Shown: piece by piece, positions 1 through 8,300 of the stretch
Numbering within the stretch: position 1 is the stretch's first letter
How the letters are laid out: each line of letters opens with the position of its first letter
From: JAYSFC01 sp041913505
GTDB taxonomy: Bacteria > Pseudomonadota > Gammaproteobacteria > Burkholderiales > Burkholderiaceae_C
Length of the DNA stretch: 18,155 nucleotides
Assembly (NCBI GenBank): GCA_041913505.1
Contig: JAYSFC010000075.1
Span: 1 to 18,155, forward strand
Direction of reading: 5' to 3'
Translations under genes and position numbers: made by a program
The notes under the pieces: generated by a model
Databases searched by the model: none
What the model saw: the letters and a program-made list of their open reading frames with translations, nothing else
Told to the model about the DNA's origin: nothing

Positions 1-995
1 ACCGCTGCAACTTCCGCTGCAGCTACTGCATGCCCAAGGAAGTGTTCGACAAGCACTACCGCTACCTGCCGCACAGCGCGCTGCTGAGCTTCGAGGAGAT
101 CACACGCCTGGCCCGGCTGTTCCTGCAGCACGGCGTGCGCAAGATCCGCCTCACGGGCGGTGAGCCGCTGCTGCGCAAGGACCTCGAAAAGCTCGTCGTC
201 CAACTGGCCCGGCTGCGCACCGTGGAGGACCGCACGCCCGATCTCACGCTCACCACCAACGGCTCGCTGCTCGCGCGCAAGGCGCAGGCCCTCAGGGATG
301 CGGGCCTGAACCGCGTCACCATCAGCCTCGACAGCCTGGACGACCGTATCTTCCGCCGCATGAACGACGTGGATTTCCCCGTGGCCGACGTGCTCGCGGG
401 CATCGAGGCCGCGCAGGCCGCGGGCTTCGGGCGCATCAAGGTCAACATGGTGGTCAAGCGCGGCACCAACGACCACGAGATCGTGCCCATGGCGCGGCAC
501 TTCCGCGGCACGGGCGTCACGCTGCGCTTCATCGAGTACATGGACGTGGGCGCCACCAATGGCTGGCGCATGGACGAGGTCCTGCCCTCGGCCGACGTGA
601 TCGCGCGGCTGCAAGACCACCTGCCCCTGGTGCCGCTCGCGCCCGAATCGCCCGGCGAAACCGCCGTGCGCTGGGGCTATGCCGACGCGCAGGGCCGCCA
701 CGACCCGCGCCTGGGCGAAGTGGGTGTGATCAGCAGCGTCACCCAGGCCTTCTGCGGCGACTGCAACCGCGCCCGCCTGTCGATGGAAGGCAAGCTCTAC
801 CTGTGCCTGTTCGCCAGCCAGGGCTGGGATCTGCGCAGCCTGCTGCGCAGCGATGCCAGCGACGGGCAGATCGCAGCGGCCATCGCCAGCATCTGGCAGG
901 GCCGCACCGACCGCTACTCCGAACTGCGCGCAAGCCTGCCCGCCGATGTGGGCCAGGGCACCCGGCGCGTGGAAATGAGCTACATCGGGGGCTGA
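1..995 (+). CDS. moaA: GTP 3',8-cyclase MoaA, 5'-truncated by window edge
   Basis: Radical-SAM enzyme that rearranges GTP to 3',8-cyclo-dihydro-GTP, the first step of molybdopterin synthesis in the cytoplasm. The reading frame is already open at base 3. It begins with the N-terminal iron-sulfur motif CNFRCSYC (CxxxCxxC; cysteine codons at 6, 18 and 27), so only the short N-terminal lead is missing. TGGEPLLR, which contributes to SAM binding, follows. The C-terminal second cluster motif FCGDCNRARLS...LYLCLF (CxxC...C) is present, and the protein ends in the Gly-Gly tail (YIGG) that MoaA inserts into its own active site. All hallmark residues are intact. It heads a co-oriented Moco cluster; mobA starts 35 bp after its stop. 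Identification is secure. The true start lies outside the window, so the ATG at 30 is an internal methionine. Confidence 0.97.
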   Translation, partial: RCNFRCSYCMPKEVFDKHYRYLPHSALLSFEEITRLARLFLQHGVRKIRLTGGEPLLRKDLEKLVVQLARLRTVEDRTPDLTLTTNGSLLARKAQALRDAGLNRVTISLDSLDDRIFRRMNDVDFPVADVLAGIEAAQAAGFGRIKVNMVVKRGTNDHEIVPMARHFRGTGVTLRFIEYMDVGATNGWRMDEVLPSADVIARLQDHLPLVPLAPESPGETAVRWGYADAQGRHDPRLGEVGVISSVTQAFCGDCNRARLSMEGKLYLCLFASQGWDLRSLLRSDASDGQIAAAIASIWQGRTDRYSELRASLPADVGQGTRRVEMSYIGG

Positions 996-1030
996 GCGCA
1001 CCGCGCCGCCGCCCCATCAAGACACCCCAC

Positions 1031-1651
1031 ATGATCGATCCCCAAGACATCACCGGCCTGGTCCTCGCCGGCGGCCGCGGCGCCCGCATGGGCGGCGTGG
1101 ACAAGGGCCTGCAATCCTTTCGCGGCATGCCCCTGGCCCTCAACGCGCTCTTGCGCCTGCAGACCCAGGTGGGCGCCACGATGGTGAACGCCAACCGCAA
1201 CCTCGCGGCCTACGAGGCCTTCGGCACGCCCGTGTGGCCCGACGGCCTGGCCGACTACGCGGGCCCGCTCGCAGGCTTCCTCGTGGGGCTCGAGCACTGC
1301 GAAACGCCCTGGCTGCTCACCGTGCCCTGCGACTCGCCGCTGTTCCCCGCCGACCTGGCCGAGCGCCTGGCCCGGGCGGCCGAGCGCGAGGGTGCCGACA
1401 TCGCCATGGCCTGCGCGCCCGAGAGCGACGCGGGCGGCGCCACCGCCGTGCGCCCCCAGCCCGTGTTCTGCCTGCTGCGCAGCAGCCTGATCGACAGCCT
1501 GGTGCGCTTCACCCAGGCGGGCGGCCGAAAGATCGACGCCTGGACCGGCCAGCACCGCTGCGCGCTCGAACCCTTCGACCAAGCGGGCGACGACCCGCGC
1601 GCCTTCTGCAACGCCAACACCCTGGCCGAACTGCACGCGCTCGAAGGCTGA
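1031..1651 (+). CDS. mobA: Molybdenum cofactor guanylyltransferase MobA
   Basis: Transfers GMP from GTP to Mo-molybdopterin to form the (bis-)MGD cofactor of the DMSO-reductase family. The 206-residue protein has the nucleotide-binding signature LAGGRGARMGGVDKG (residues 12-26), GPLAG at 78-82 and VPCDSP with the probable Mg2+-binding Asp101, all in the family positions. The length is close to the usual 190-210 residues. I place the start at ATG 1031 because the signature then sits about ten residues in. The frame stays open far upstream but only as a shadow over moaA. No good ribosome-binding sequence precedes the ATG, so translation may be coupled to moaA. The stop is two bases before the next gene's ATG, consistent with one transcript. 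Having mobA implies bis-MGD enzymes elsewhere in the genome. Confidence 0.96.
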   Translation: MIDPQDITGLVLAGGRGARMGGVDKGLQSFRGMPLALNALLRLQTQVGATMVNANRNLAAYEAFGTPVWPDGLADYAGPLAGFLVGLEHCETPWLLTVPCDSPLFPADLAERLARAAEREGADIAMACAPESDAGGATAVRPQPVFCLLRSSLIDSLVRFTQAGGRKIDAWTGQHRCALEPFDQAGDDPRAFCNANTLAELHALEG

Positions 1652-1653
1652 GC

Positions 1654-2190
1654 ATGAGCGCCACCATCCGCCCGCTCACGGCCGCCGACGTGCACGCCTA
1701 CAAGGCGCTGCGCGACGAGGCCTTGCGCAGCGCGCCCGAGGCTTTCACCTCCGACTACGAAAGCGCCGTGCTGCGCCCGGCCGCCGACTACGCGCAGCGC
1801 TTCGGCGATCCGCTGTCGGGCTCCTTCTTCCTGGGCGCCTTCGATGCCACGGGCCGGCTCATCGGCAGCGTGGGCTGCGAGCGCGAGTCGCGCGCCAAGC
1901 AGCGCCACTGCGCTGCCGTGGTCGGCATGATGGTCGCCCCCGAGGCCCAGCGCCACGGCGTGGGCCGCGCCCTCGTCGCGGCCTGCCTGGAGGCCGCCGC
2001 GCGCGTGCCGGGCCTGGAGCAGCTCGTGCTCACCGTGACCGCCTCCAACGCCCATGTGGTGCGGCTCTACGAGCATGCGGGCTTTCGCGCCTGGGGCCTG
2101 CTGCCACGCGCCATCATCGTGGATGGCGTGGGCTACGACAAACTTCACATGGTGCGCCTGCTGCACCCCACCGCCTCTTTGCCCTCATGA
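1654..2190 (+). CDS. GNAT-family N-acetyltransferase
   Basis: A 178-residue single-domain GNAT protein, predicted to move an acetyl group from acetyl-CoA to an unknown amine. Motif A is clear: VVGMMVAPEAQRHGVGRALV, with the pyrophosphate loop QRHGVG at residues 99-104. It is followed by the usual VLTVTASNAHVVRLYEHAGF segment (N and Y of motif B) near the C terminus. The fold is recognisable but the substrate is not. It starts two bases after the mobA stop and its TGA overlaps the moeA ATG in an ATGA junction, so it is locked inside the Moco operon. Whether it works on a Moco-related substrate or is a hitchhiker cannot be told. No canonical Moco step needs an acetyltransferase. Family confidence is high; functional confidence is low. 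Confidence 0.9.
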   Translation: MSATIRPLTAADVHAYKALRDEALRSAPEAFTSDYESAVLRPAADYAQRFGDPLSGSFFLGAFDATGRLIGSVGCERESRAKQRHCAAVVGMMVAPEAQRHGVGRALVAACLEAAARVPGLEQLVLTVTASNAHVVRLYEHAGFRAWGLLPRAIIVDGVGYDKLHMVRLLHPTASLPS

Positions 2191-3536
2191 AAACCATCGC
2201 CGAGATCGCCGCCGAACTCCAGGGCTACGACCCGCAGGCCCTCAGCGCAGCGGGCGTGGCCGACTTCCTCGCCCGCCTGGTGCAGCCCGTGGCCGGCACC
2301 GAGACCCTGCCCCTCTTCGACGCCCTGGGCCGCGTGCTCGCCGAGGACCTCGTTTCGCCCCTGTCCGTGCCGCCGCACGACAACTCCGCCATGGACGGCT
2401 ACGCCTTCGATGGCGCGGCACTGCAGGCGGGCCGCGGCCTCACGCTGCGCGTGGTGGGCACGGCCCTGGCGGGCAAGGCCTGGGCAGGCGCGGTAGGCCC
2501 TGGCGAGTGTGTGAAGATCATGACCGGCGCCGTCATGCCCGCCGGGCTCGACACCGTGGTGCCCCAGGAATTCACCACACCGGCCGAGGACGGCCGCATC
2601 ACCATCGCCCCCGACCTGCTGCGCGCCGGCGACAACCGGCGCCTCAAGGGAGAAGACCTCATGGAAGGCGGCGTAGCGCTCTCGAAAGGAGAGCTGCTAA
2701 CACCCGCTGCGCTTGGACTTGCGGCCAGTTTGGGGCTCAAGACCCTCACCGTGGTGCGGCGCCTGCGCGTGGCCTATTTCTCGACCGGCGACGAAATCCT
2801 GAGCCAGGGAGAGCCCCCGCGCGAAGGCGCGGTGTACGACAGCAACCGCTACACCGTGTTCGGCCTGCTCACGCGCCTGGGCGTACAGGTGATCGACCTG
2901 GGCGTGGTACGCGACGAGCCCACCCTGCTGGAGGCGGCCTTCCGCCGCGCGGCGGCCGAGGCCGACGCCATCATCACGAGCGGCGGCGTGAGCGTGGGCG
3001 AGGCCGATCACACGCGCACGATGATGAAGCAGCTTGGCGACGTGGCCTTCTGGCGCATCGCCATGCGCCCGGGCCGCCCCATGGCCGTGGGGCGCATCGC
3101 GCGCCACCCTTTGGCCGCAGAAATACCGCAGGGTGCAAGCGCAGCGGACGCAGATAGCTATCAGAACAATAGTGAATCACCCTCTGCCATCCTGTTCGGC
3201 CTGCCCGGCAACCCGGTGGCCGTCATGGTGACTTTTCTGGCCTTCGTGCGCCCCGCCTTGCTGCGGATGATGGGCTGCACGCACAGCGCGCCGCCACTGC
3301 TGCAGGCGCGCAGCGCCGAAGCCATCCGCAAGAAGCCCGGCCGCACCGAATACCAGCGCGGCATCGTGTCCACCGCGCCCGACGGGACACTGCAGGTCCG
3401 CACCACGGGCAACCAGGGCTCGGGCGTGCTGAGCTCCATGGTGCAGGCCAACGGCCTCATCGTGCTGCACCACGGCCAGGGCAACGTGGCGCCGGGCGAG
3501 CCAGTCGACGTGATGATGTTCGACGGGGCCTTCTGA
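2187..3536 (+). CDS. moeA: Molybdopterin molybdenumtransferase MoeA with extra loop
   Basis: Inserts molybdate into adenylylated molybdopterin. The 449-residue protein has the N-terminal MoeA domain with DNSAMDGYAF, then the MogA-like domain with TGDE (200-203) and SGGVSVGEADHT (from 265), then GLPGNPVAVMV (from 338) and a C-terminal beta domain. It is longer than E. coli MoeA (about 411). Much of the excess is a segment at residues 305-334, between GRPMAVGRI and ILFGLPGNP, where E. coli has only about four residues. That segment is encoded by a locally less GC-rich, repeat-like sequence (see the repeat at 3115-3176). The frame is kept and all catalytic motifs survive, so the enzyme is probably active. 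The start overlaps the acetyltransferase stop by four bases; the thioredoxin ATG follows the stop after two bases. Confidence 0.97.
   Translation: MKTIAEIAAELQGYDPQALSAAGVADFLARLVQPVAGTETLPLFDALGRVLAEDLVSPLSVPPHDNSAMDGYAFDGAALQAGRGLTLRVVGTALAGKAWAGAVGPGECVKIMTGAVMPAGLDTVVPQEFTTPAEDGRITIAPDLLRAGDNRRLKGEDLMEGGVALSKGELLTPAALGLAASLGLKTLTVVRRLRVAYFSTGDEILSQGEPPREGAVYDSNRYTVFGLLTRLGVQVIDLGVVRDEPTLLEAAFRRAAAEADAIITSGGVSVGEADHTRTMMKQLGDVAFWRIAMRPGRPMAVGRIARHPLAAEIPQGASAADADSYQNNSESPSAILFGLPGNPVAVMVTFLAFVRPALLRMMGCTHSAPPLLQARSAEAIRKKPGRTEYQRGIVSTAPDGTLQVRTTGNQGSGVLSSMVQANGLIVLHHGQGNVAPGEPVDVMMFDGAF
3115..3176 (+). repeat. AT-rich palindromic repeat inside moeA
   Basis: Within moeA the GC content drops and the 10-bp perfect palindrome GATAGCTATC (3153-3162) appears, followed by AGAACAATAGTGA, so that AGCTAT and ATAGT bracket a short spacer. 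The same layout (AGCTAT, six to seven bases, ATAG) recurs at about 15114-15130 between recR and the MAPEG gene. From memory, scattered elements of this kind are common in Comamonadaceae genomes; I could not count copies here. The boundaries are approximate. The sequence is read in frame as part of MoeA residues 310-330. Confidence 0.5.
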
Positions 3537-3538
3537 GC

Positions 3539-3868
3539 ATGGTCTACCAGGCCCGCCACCTGCCCCAGCCCCCCTCGCGCGACGCGGTGGACGCCCTGCC
3601 CGGCGTGGCGGTGCTCGAATTCGGCACGCCCTGGTGCGGCCATTGCCAACGCGCCCAGCCGCTCATCGAACGCGCGCTGCAGGCCCATGCCGACGTGGCC
3701 CACATCAAGGTCGAGGACGGCCCGGGCCAGCGCCTGGGGCGCAGCTTCGGCGTGAAGCTCTGGCCCACGCTGGTGTTCCTGCACGGGGGCCGAGAGGTGA
3801 CGCGCCTCGTGCGGCCGCAGCAGGCGCAAGACATCGAAGCCGCCCTCGCGCAGGCCCTGCGGGGATAA
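3539..3868 (+). CDS. Thioredoxin-family protein with CGHC active site
   Basis: A 109-residue cytoplasmic thioredoxin-fold protein with no signal peptide. The active site is TPWCGHC (Cys33, Cys36) in the normal place, and the cis-proline loop is KLWPT (Pro76). The dipeptide between the cysteines is Gly-His, as in eukaryotic protein disulfide isomerase, rather than the Gly-Pro of standard TrxA. That usually shifts the redox potential toward oxidation. The central region carries GRSFGVKLWPTLVFLHGGREV, the usual beta-strand pair, and the ending is helical. The start is two bases after the moeA stop, so it is translationally linked to the Moco cluster. It could reduce a cluster- or sulfur-transfer protein for Moco, or be a general thioredoxin; the sequence does not decide. 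Confidence 0.9.
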   Translation: MVYQARHLPQPPSRDAVDALPGVAVLEFGTPWCGHCQRAQPLIERALQAHADVAHIKVEDGPGQRLGRSFGVKLWPTLVFLHGGREVTRLVRPQQAQDIEAALAQALRG

Positions 3869-3934
3869 AACACCGCCCGAATTGGGGTCGGTCGCCAAGC
3901 GCAGCCCAAGGTGGCATAGTGCGCCGAGCACGCC

Positions 3935-4204
3935 ATGCCGCTTGTCGAATTCGCCCCGGCGCTCACGCGCCATGTGCCCTGCGCGCCGCAGCAGGTGGCC
4001 GCCCCCACGCTGCGCGCTGCGCTCGACCAGGCACTGGAGGCCGCACCCGCCCTGCGCTCCTACGTGCTCGACGAACAGGGCGCGGTACGCCGGCATGTAG
4101 CCGTCTTCATCAACGCGCGGCAGATCGCCAGCCGCAGCGCGCTCGATGTTCCGCTGGAAGAAGCCGACCGCGTGATGGTGATCCAGGCGCTCACGGGCGG
4201 TTGA
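3935..4204 (+). CDS. MoaD/ThiS-family sulfur-carrier protein
   Basis: An 89-residue beta-grasp protein ending exactly in Gly-Gly (QALTGG). This is the signature of small sulfur carriers that are adenylylated and thiocarboxylated at the C-terminal glycine. The body has the family pattern: an N-terminal strand, a helix (LRAALDQALEAAPALRSYV), then HVAVFINARQI and the hydrophobic VMVIQAL before the tail. It is not next to moaE, moeB, thiG or a mec+ protease, so it is probably not the housekeeping MoaD or ThiS. It lies 15 bp before the start of the Asp-box protein gene and 66 bp after the thioredoxin gene. The pairing with the Asp-box protein suggests the two act together. The acceptor of the sulfur, if any, is unknown. 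I see no strong promoter in the 66-bp gap. Confidence 0.85.
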   Translation: MPLVEFAPALTRHVPCAPQQVAAPTLRAALDQALEAAPALRSYVLDEQGAVRRHVAVFINARQIASRSALDVPLEEADRVMVIQALTGG

Positions 4205-4205
4205 T

Positions 4206-4212
4206 AGGAGGT
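4206..4212 (+). promoter_or_regulatory. Strong Shine-Dalgarno deciding the Asp-box gene start
   Basis: AGGAGGT, a near-perfect complement of the 16S rRNA tail, sits seven bases before ATG 4220. The alternative in-frame GTG at 4211 overlaps this element and cannot be the start. It is the best ribosome-binding site in the window. Confidence 0.85.
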
Positions 4213-4219
4213 GGTCGCC

Positions 4220-5308
4220 ATGCAAACACTCTGGGTCGGCTCGCGCAAGGGCCTGTTCGTGGTCGAGCGGCAGCCCCAGGGCGGCTGGCGCATCGGCACC
4301 CCGCATTTTCCCGGCGAACCCGTGACGCAGTTCGCGGTGGATGCGGGCAGCAGCACCTGGTACGCGGCGCTGCGGCTCGGGCATTTTGGCGTGAAGCTGC
4401 ACCGAAGCCGCGACCGGGGCGCAAGCTGGCAGGAGGTCGCAGCGCCGGCCTTTCCACCCAAGCCCACCGAAGGCCCCTGGAAGGACGACCCCACACCCTG
4501 GAGCGTGGATCTGCTGTGGAGCCTGGAGGCGGCCCCCGATGGCGCGCTCTGGGCCGGCTGCCTGCCCGCGGGGCTGTTCTGCTCGCGCGATGGCGGCGCA
4601 AGCTGGCAACTGGTGCAAAGCCTGTGGGAGCGGCCCGAGCGCAAGGAATGGTTCGGCGGCGGCTACGACCACGCGGGCATCCACAGCGTGCTCGTGGACC
4701 CGCGCGACGCACGACATGTCACCGTGGGCATCTCCTGCGGCGGCGTATGGCAAAGCCGCGATGGCGGCGCCAGCTGGGCCTGCACCTCGGAGGGGCTGGA
4801 GGCCGACTACATGCCGCCCGAGCGCCGCGGCGACCCGCTGATCCAGGACCCGCACCGCATCGCGCACTGCCCCGCCGAGCCCGACGTGCTCTGGTGCCAG
4901 CACCACAGCGGCATGTACCGCTCCCAGGATGGCGGGCTGCACTGGCAGCGCATTGCCGCGCCCGCGCCCAGCGAGTTCGGCTTCGCCGTCGCGGCCCACC
5001 CCACCGACGCACAGCGCGCCTGGTTTGCCCCGGCGCACTCCGATGCACGGCGCATTCCCGTGGACGGCCGCCTGGTGGTGACCGAAACCCGGGACGGCGG
5101 CGCAAGCTTCACGGCCCACGGCCAGGGCCTGCCACAGCAGGATGCCTACCACCTCGTGTACCGCCACGCGCTCGTCTGCGCCGCCGACGGGCGCACACTG
5201 GCCCTGGGCTCCACCACGGGCGGGCTATGGGTCAGCGAGGACGGGGGCTCCGCGTGGCAATGCCTGTCGCGCGACCTGCCGCCGATCGCGGCCCTGCGGT
5301 TCGGATAG
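4220..5308 (+). CDS. Cytoplasmic Asp-box (BNR) beta-propeller protein
   Basis: A 362-residue protein built of six Asp-box motifs (S/T-x-D-x-G-x-x-W/F): SRDRGASW 63-70, SRDGGASW 122-129, SRDGGASW 179-186, SQDGGLHW 235-242, TRDGGASF 290-297 and SEDGGSAW 339-346. Their spacing of 49-59 residues fits a six-bladed propeller. Annotation pipelines often call such proteins exo-alpha-sialidase or glycosyl hydrolase. Here there is no signal peptide, and I see no catalytic FRIP/Arg-triad sialidase pattern, so a scaffold or binding role, or a cytoplasmic enzyme, is more likely. The start at ATG 4220 is fixed by the AGGAGGT element. It follows the MoaD/ThiS-like gene by 15 bp and converges with the RND permease gene, whose stop is only 8 bp away. 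Fold assignment is solid; function is unknown. Confidence 0.88.
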   Translation: MQTLWVGSRKGLFVVERQPQGGWRIGTPHFPGEPVTQFAVDAGSSTWYAALRLGHFGVKLHRSRDRGASWQEVAAPAFPPKPTEGPWKDDPTPWSVDLLWSLEAAPDGALWAGCLPAGLFCSRDGGASWQLVQSLWERPERKEWFGGGYDHAGIHSVLVDPRDARHVTVGISCGGVWQSRDGGASWACTSEGLEADYMPPERRGDPLIQDPHRIAHCPAEPDVLWCQHHSGMYRSQDGGLHWQRIAAPAPSEFGFAVAAHPTDAQRAWFAPAHSDARRIPVDGRLVVTETRDGGASFTAHGQGLPQQDAYHLVYRHALVCAADGRTLALGSTTGGLWVSEDGGSAWQCLSRDLPPIAALRFG

Positions 5309-5316
5309 GCCTCTGC

Positions 5317-8300
5317 CTACTTGGCCACGTAGCCGCCGTGCGGCGCTTTGGGATGCTCGCGCACCTCGTCCGTCTTGGCGCCCGGCACGGCGCTGCGCGC
5401 GAACAGCGTGTACATGGTGGGCACCACGAAAATGGTGAGCAGCGTGCCCAGGCTCATGCCGCCCACGATCACCCAGCCGATCTGGGTGCGCGTTTCGGCG
5501 CCCGCGCCATGCGCCAGGGCCAGCGGGATCGCGCCCAGCACCATGGCGCCCGTGGTCATGAGGATGGGGCGCAGGCGCTGCGAGGCGGCCTGCACGAGCG
5601 CATCGACCATCTCCATGCCCTGCTCGCGCAGCTGGTTGGTGAACTCCACAATCAAAATGCCGTGCTTGGTGATGAGGCCCACGAGCGTGATGAGGCCGAT
5701 CTGCGAGTACACGTTGAGCGACCCGCCGCTCCACTTGAGCGCGAGCAGCGCGCCGATCATCGACAGCGGCACGGACAGCATGATCACCAGCGGGTCGATG
5801 AAGCTCTCGAACTGCGCGGCCAGCACCAGGAAGATGAACAGCAGCGCGAGCACGAACACGATGACCAGCGCGCCCTGCGAGTTCTTGAACTCGCGCGAGG
5901 TGCCGTTGAGGTCTGTGGTGTAGCCGGGCTTGAGCACCTTGGCCGCCGTGGCGTCCATGAAGGCCAGGGCCTCGCCCAGCGAATAGTCGGGCGAGAGGTT
6001 GGCCGTGATGGTGGCGGAGCGGCGCTGGCCGAAGTGGTTGAGCTCGCGCGGGCTCACGCTCTCGCGCACCTTCACGAGGGCCGAGAGCGGGATCATCGCG
6101 TCGTTGCGCCCGCGCACGTAGATGCCGTCGATGTCCTCGGGCGTGGTGCGGCCGCTGGCCTGGTTCTGCACGATCACGTCGTACTGCTCGGCGTCGCGCT
6201 TGTAGCGCGTGACGGTGCGCCCGCCCAGCATGGTTTCGATGGCCTTGGCCACCACTTCCACGCTCACGCCGAGGTCGGCTGCGCGCTCGCGGTCCACGTC
6301 GATGCGCAGCTCGGGCTTGTTCAGGCGCAAGTCCACGTCGGGCGAGATGATGCCGGGGTTCTTGGCGATCTCGGCGCGCATCTGTTCGACCACCGCGTTG
6401 AGGTGCTCGTAGCTGTCCGAGGTCTGGATCACGAACTCGAGCGGCCGCGAGCGAAAGCCCTGGCCCAGCGACGGCGGCGTGATGAGGAAGGCGCTCACAC
6501 CCGGCAGGCCGGCCACGCGCGGCTGCAGCTCGCGTGCGAGCGCGAGCGTGCTGCGCTCGCGCCGCTCCCAGTCCACGGTACGGTAGACCACGCTGCCCTG
6601 CGACACGGTGGGGTTGCCGATGTTGGCGAAGATGCGGTCGAACTCGGAATACCCGCGGCCGATCTTCTCCAGCTCCAGCGCGTAGCGGTTGGTGTAGTCG
6701 ATCGTGGCGCCATCGGGTGCCGTGATGTTGGCAAGGATGGTGCCGCGGTCTTCGAGCGGAGAGAGCTCCTGCTTCATGGTGGGGTACACCGCCACCAGGG
6801 CCGCACCGCTGGCCAGCATGACGCCCACCACGATCCACCGCGCCTGCAGCACGCGGCCCCGGCCCGCGGTGACGATCCAGCGCAGCAGCCGGCCGTAGGC
6901 GTTGGACAGGGCCGTGAGCCAGCGCTCCATCGTGCGGTCGAAGCGGTTGGGGTTGGGGTTGTGGCGCAGCAGGAGCGAACACATCATGGGCGAGAGCGTG
7001 AGCGCCACAAAGCCCGAGACCAGCACCGCGCCCGCAAGCGCGAGGGCAAACTCCACGAACAGGCGCCCCGTGCGCCCCGGTGTGAATGCGAGCGGCGCGT
7101 ACACGGCCACGAGCGTGAGCGTCATGGCCACGATGGCGAAGCCGATTTCCTTGGCGCCCTTGATCGCTGCGGAGAACGGATCGAGCCCCTCCTCGATGTG
7201 GCGGTAGATGTTCTCGAGCATCACGATCGCGTCGTCCACCACCAGGCCGATGGCCAGCACCAGGGCCAGCAGCGTGAGGGTGTTGATCGAGAAGCCCGCG
7301 AGCGCCATGAGCGCGAAGGTGCCCACCAGGCTCACGGGAATCGTGATGATGGGAATGATGGACGCACGCAGTGTGCGCAGGAACACGAAGATCACGAGCG
7401 CCACGAGCACCACGGCCTCGAAGATCGTCTGGTACACGCTCTTAACCGAGCGGTCGATGAACAGCGAGTTGTCGTTGGCCACGTCCACGGTGATGTCGGC
7501 CGGCAGGTCGGCGCGCAGCTGGGGCAGCATGGCGCGCACGCCGGCCGAGAGCTCGAGGGGGTTGGCCGTGGCCTGGCGGATCACGCCGACCGAGATGGCC
7601 TCGCGCCCGTTGAGGCGCACGCGCGTGCGCTCGTTGGCGGCACCCTCTTCCACCGTGGCCACGTCGCGCATGCGTACGGGAAAGCCCTTCACGGTGCGGA
7701 TCACGATGTCGGAGAACTGGCTGGGCTTGATCAGGTCGGTCTGCGAGGTGACGCTGAACTCGCGCTGCTGCGACTCGATGCGGCCTGCGGGCAGCTCCAG
7801 GTTGCTGCGGCGGATTGCGTCTTCCACATCCTGCGTGGTGAGGCGGTAGCCCGCCAGGCGCTCGGGATCGAGCCACACGCGCATGGCGTAGCGCCGCTCG
7901 CCATAGATGGGCACGTCGGCCACGCCGCTCACGGTCTGCAGGCGCGGCTTGACGATGCGGTTGACCAGGTCGTTGATCTGCAGCGGGCTCAGGGTCTGGC
8001 TGCTGAAAGCCAGCCACATGACGGGGAAAGCGTCGGCCTCGACCTTGGCGATCACGGGCTCGTCGATGGCCTGGGGCAGTCGGTTGCGCACGCGCGAGGT
8101 ACGGTCGCGCACCTCGGCCGCGGCGTTGTCGGCGTCCTTCTCGAGCCGGAAGCGCACCGAGATCTGGCTTTGCTCGGCGCGGCTGATGGAGGTGATCACG
8201 TCCACCGCGTCGATGCCCGCAATGGAGTCCTCCAGCACCTTGGTGACCTGGGACTCGATCACCTCGGCCGAGGCGCCCGCATAGCGCACGCTCACGGTGA

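Noticed and set aside
803..1030. Upstream extension of mobA into moaA
   Set aside because: The MobA signature must lie close to the N terminus, and the added residues are an out-of-frame reading of the moaA 3' end.
3869..3934. Promoter for the MoaD-like/Asp-box pair (CATAGT at 3915-3920)
   Set aside because: The only TTG-type -35 candidate (3883) is 26 bp away, too far, so no promoter can be supported.
3161..5167. A 668-codon open frame on the - strand across moeA, thioredoxin, MoaD-like and Asp-box genes
   Set aside because: It lies antisense to four genes with clear motifs and has low-complexity composition; it is an artefact of high third-position GC.
4220..5308. Annotation of the Asp-box protein as a secreted sialidase
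   Set aside because: No signal peptide and no catalytic sialidase residues could be recognised; Asp boxes alone only indicate a propeller fold.
5309..5316. Shared bidirectional terminator between the Asp-box gene and the RND permease
   Set aside because: Only eight bases separate the stops and no inverted repeat with a T-run is visible there.
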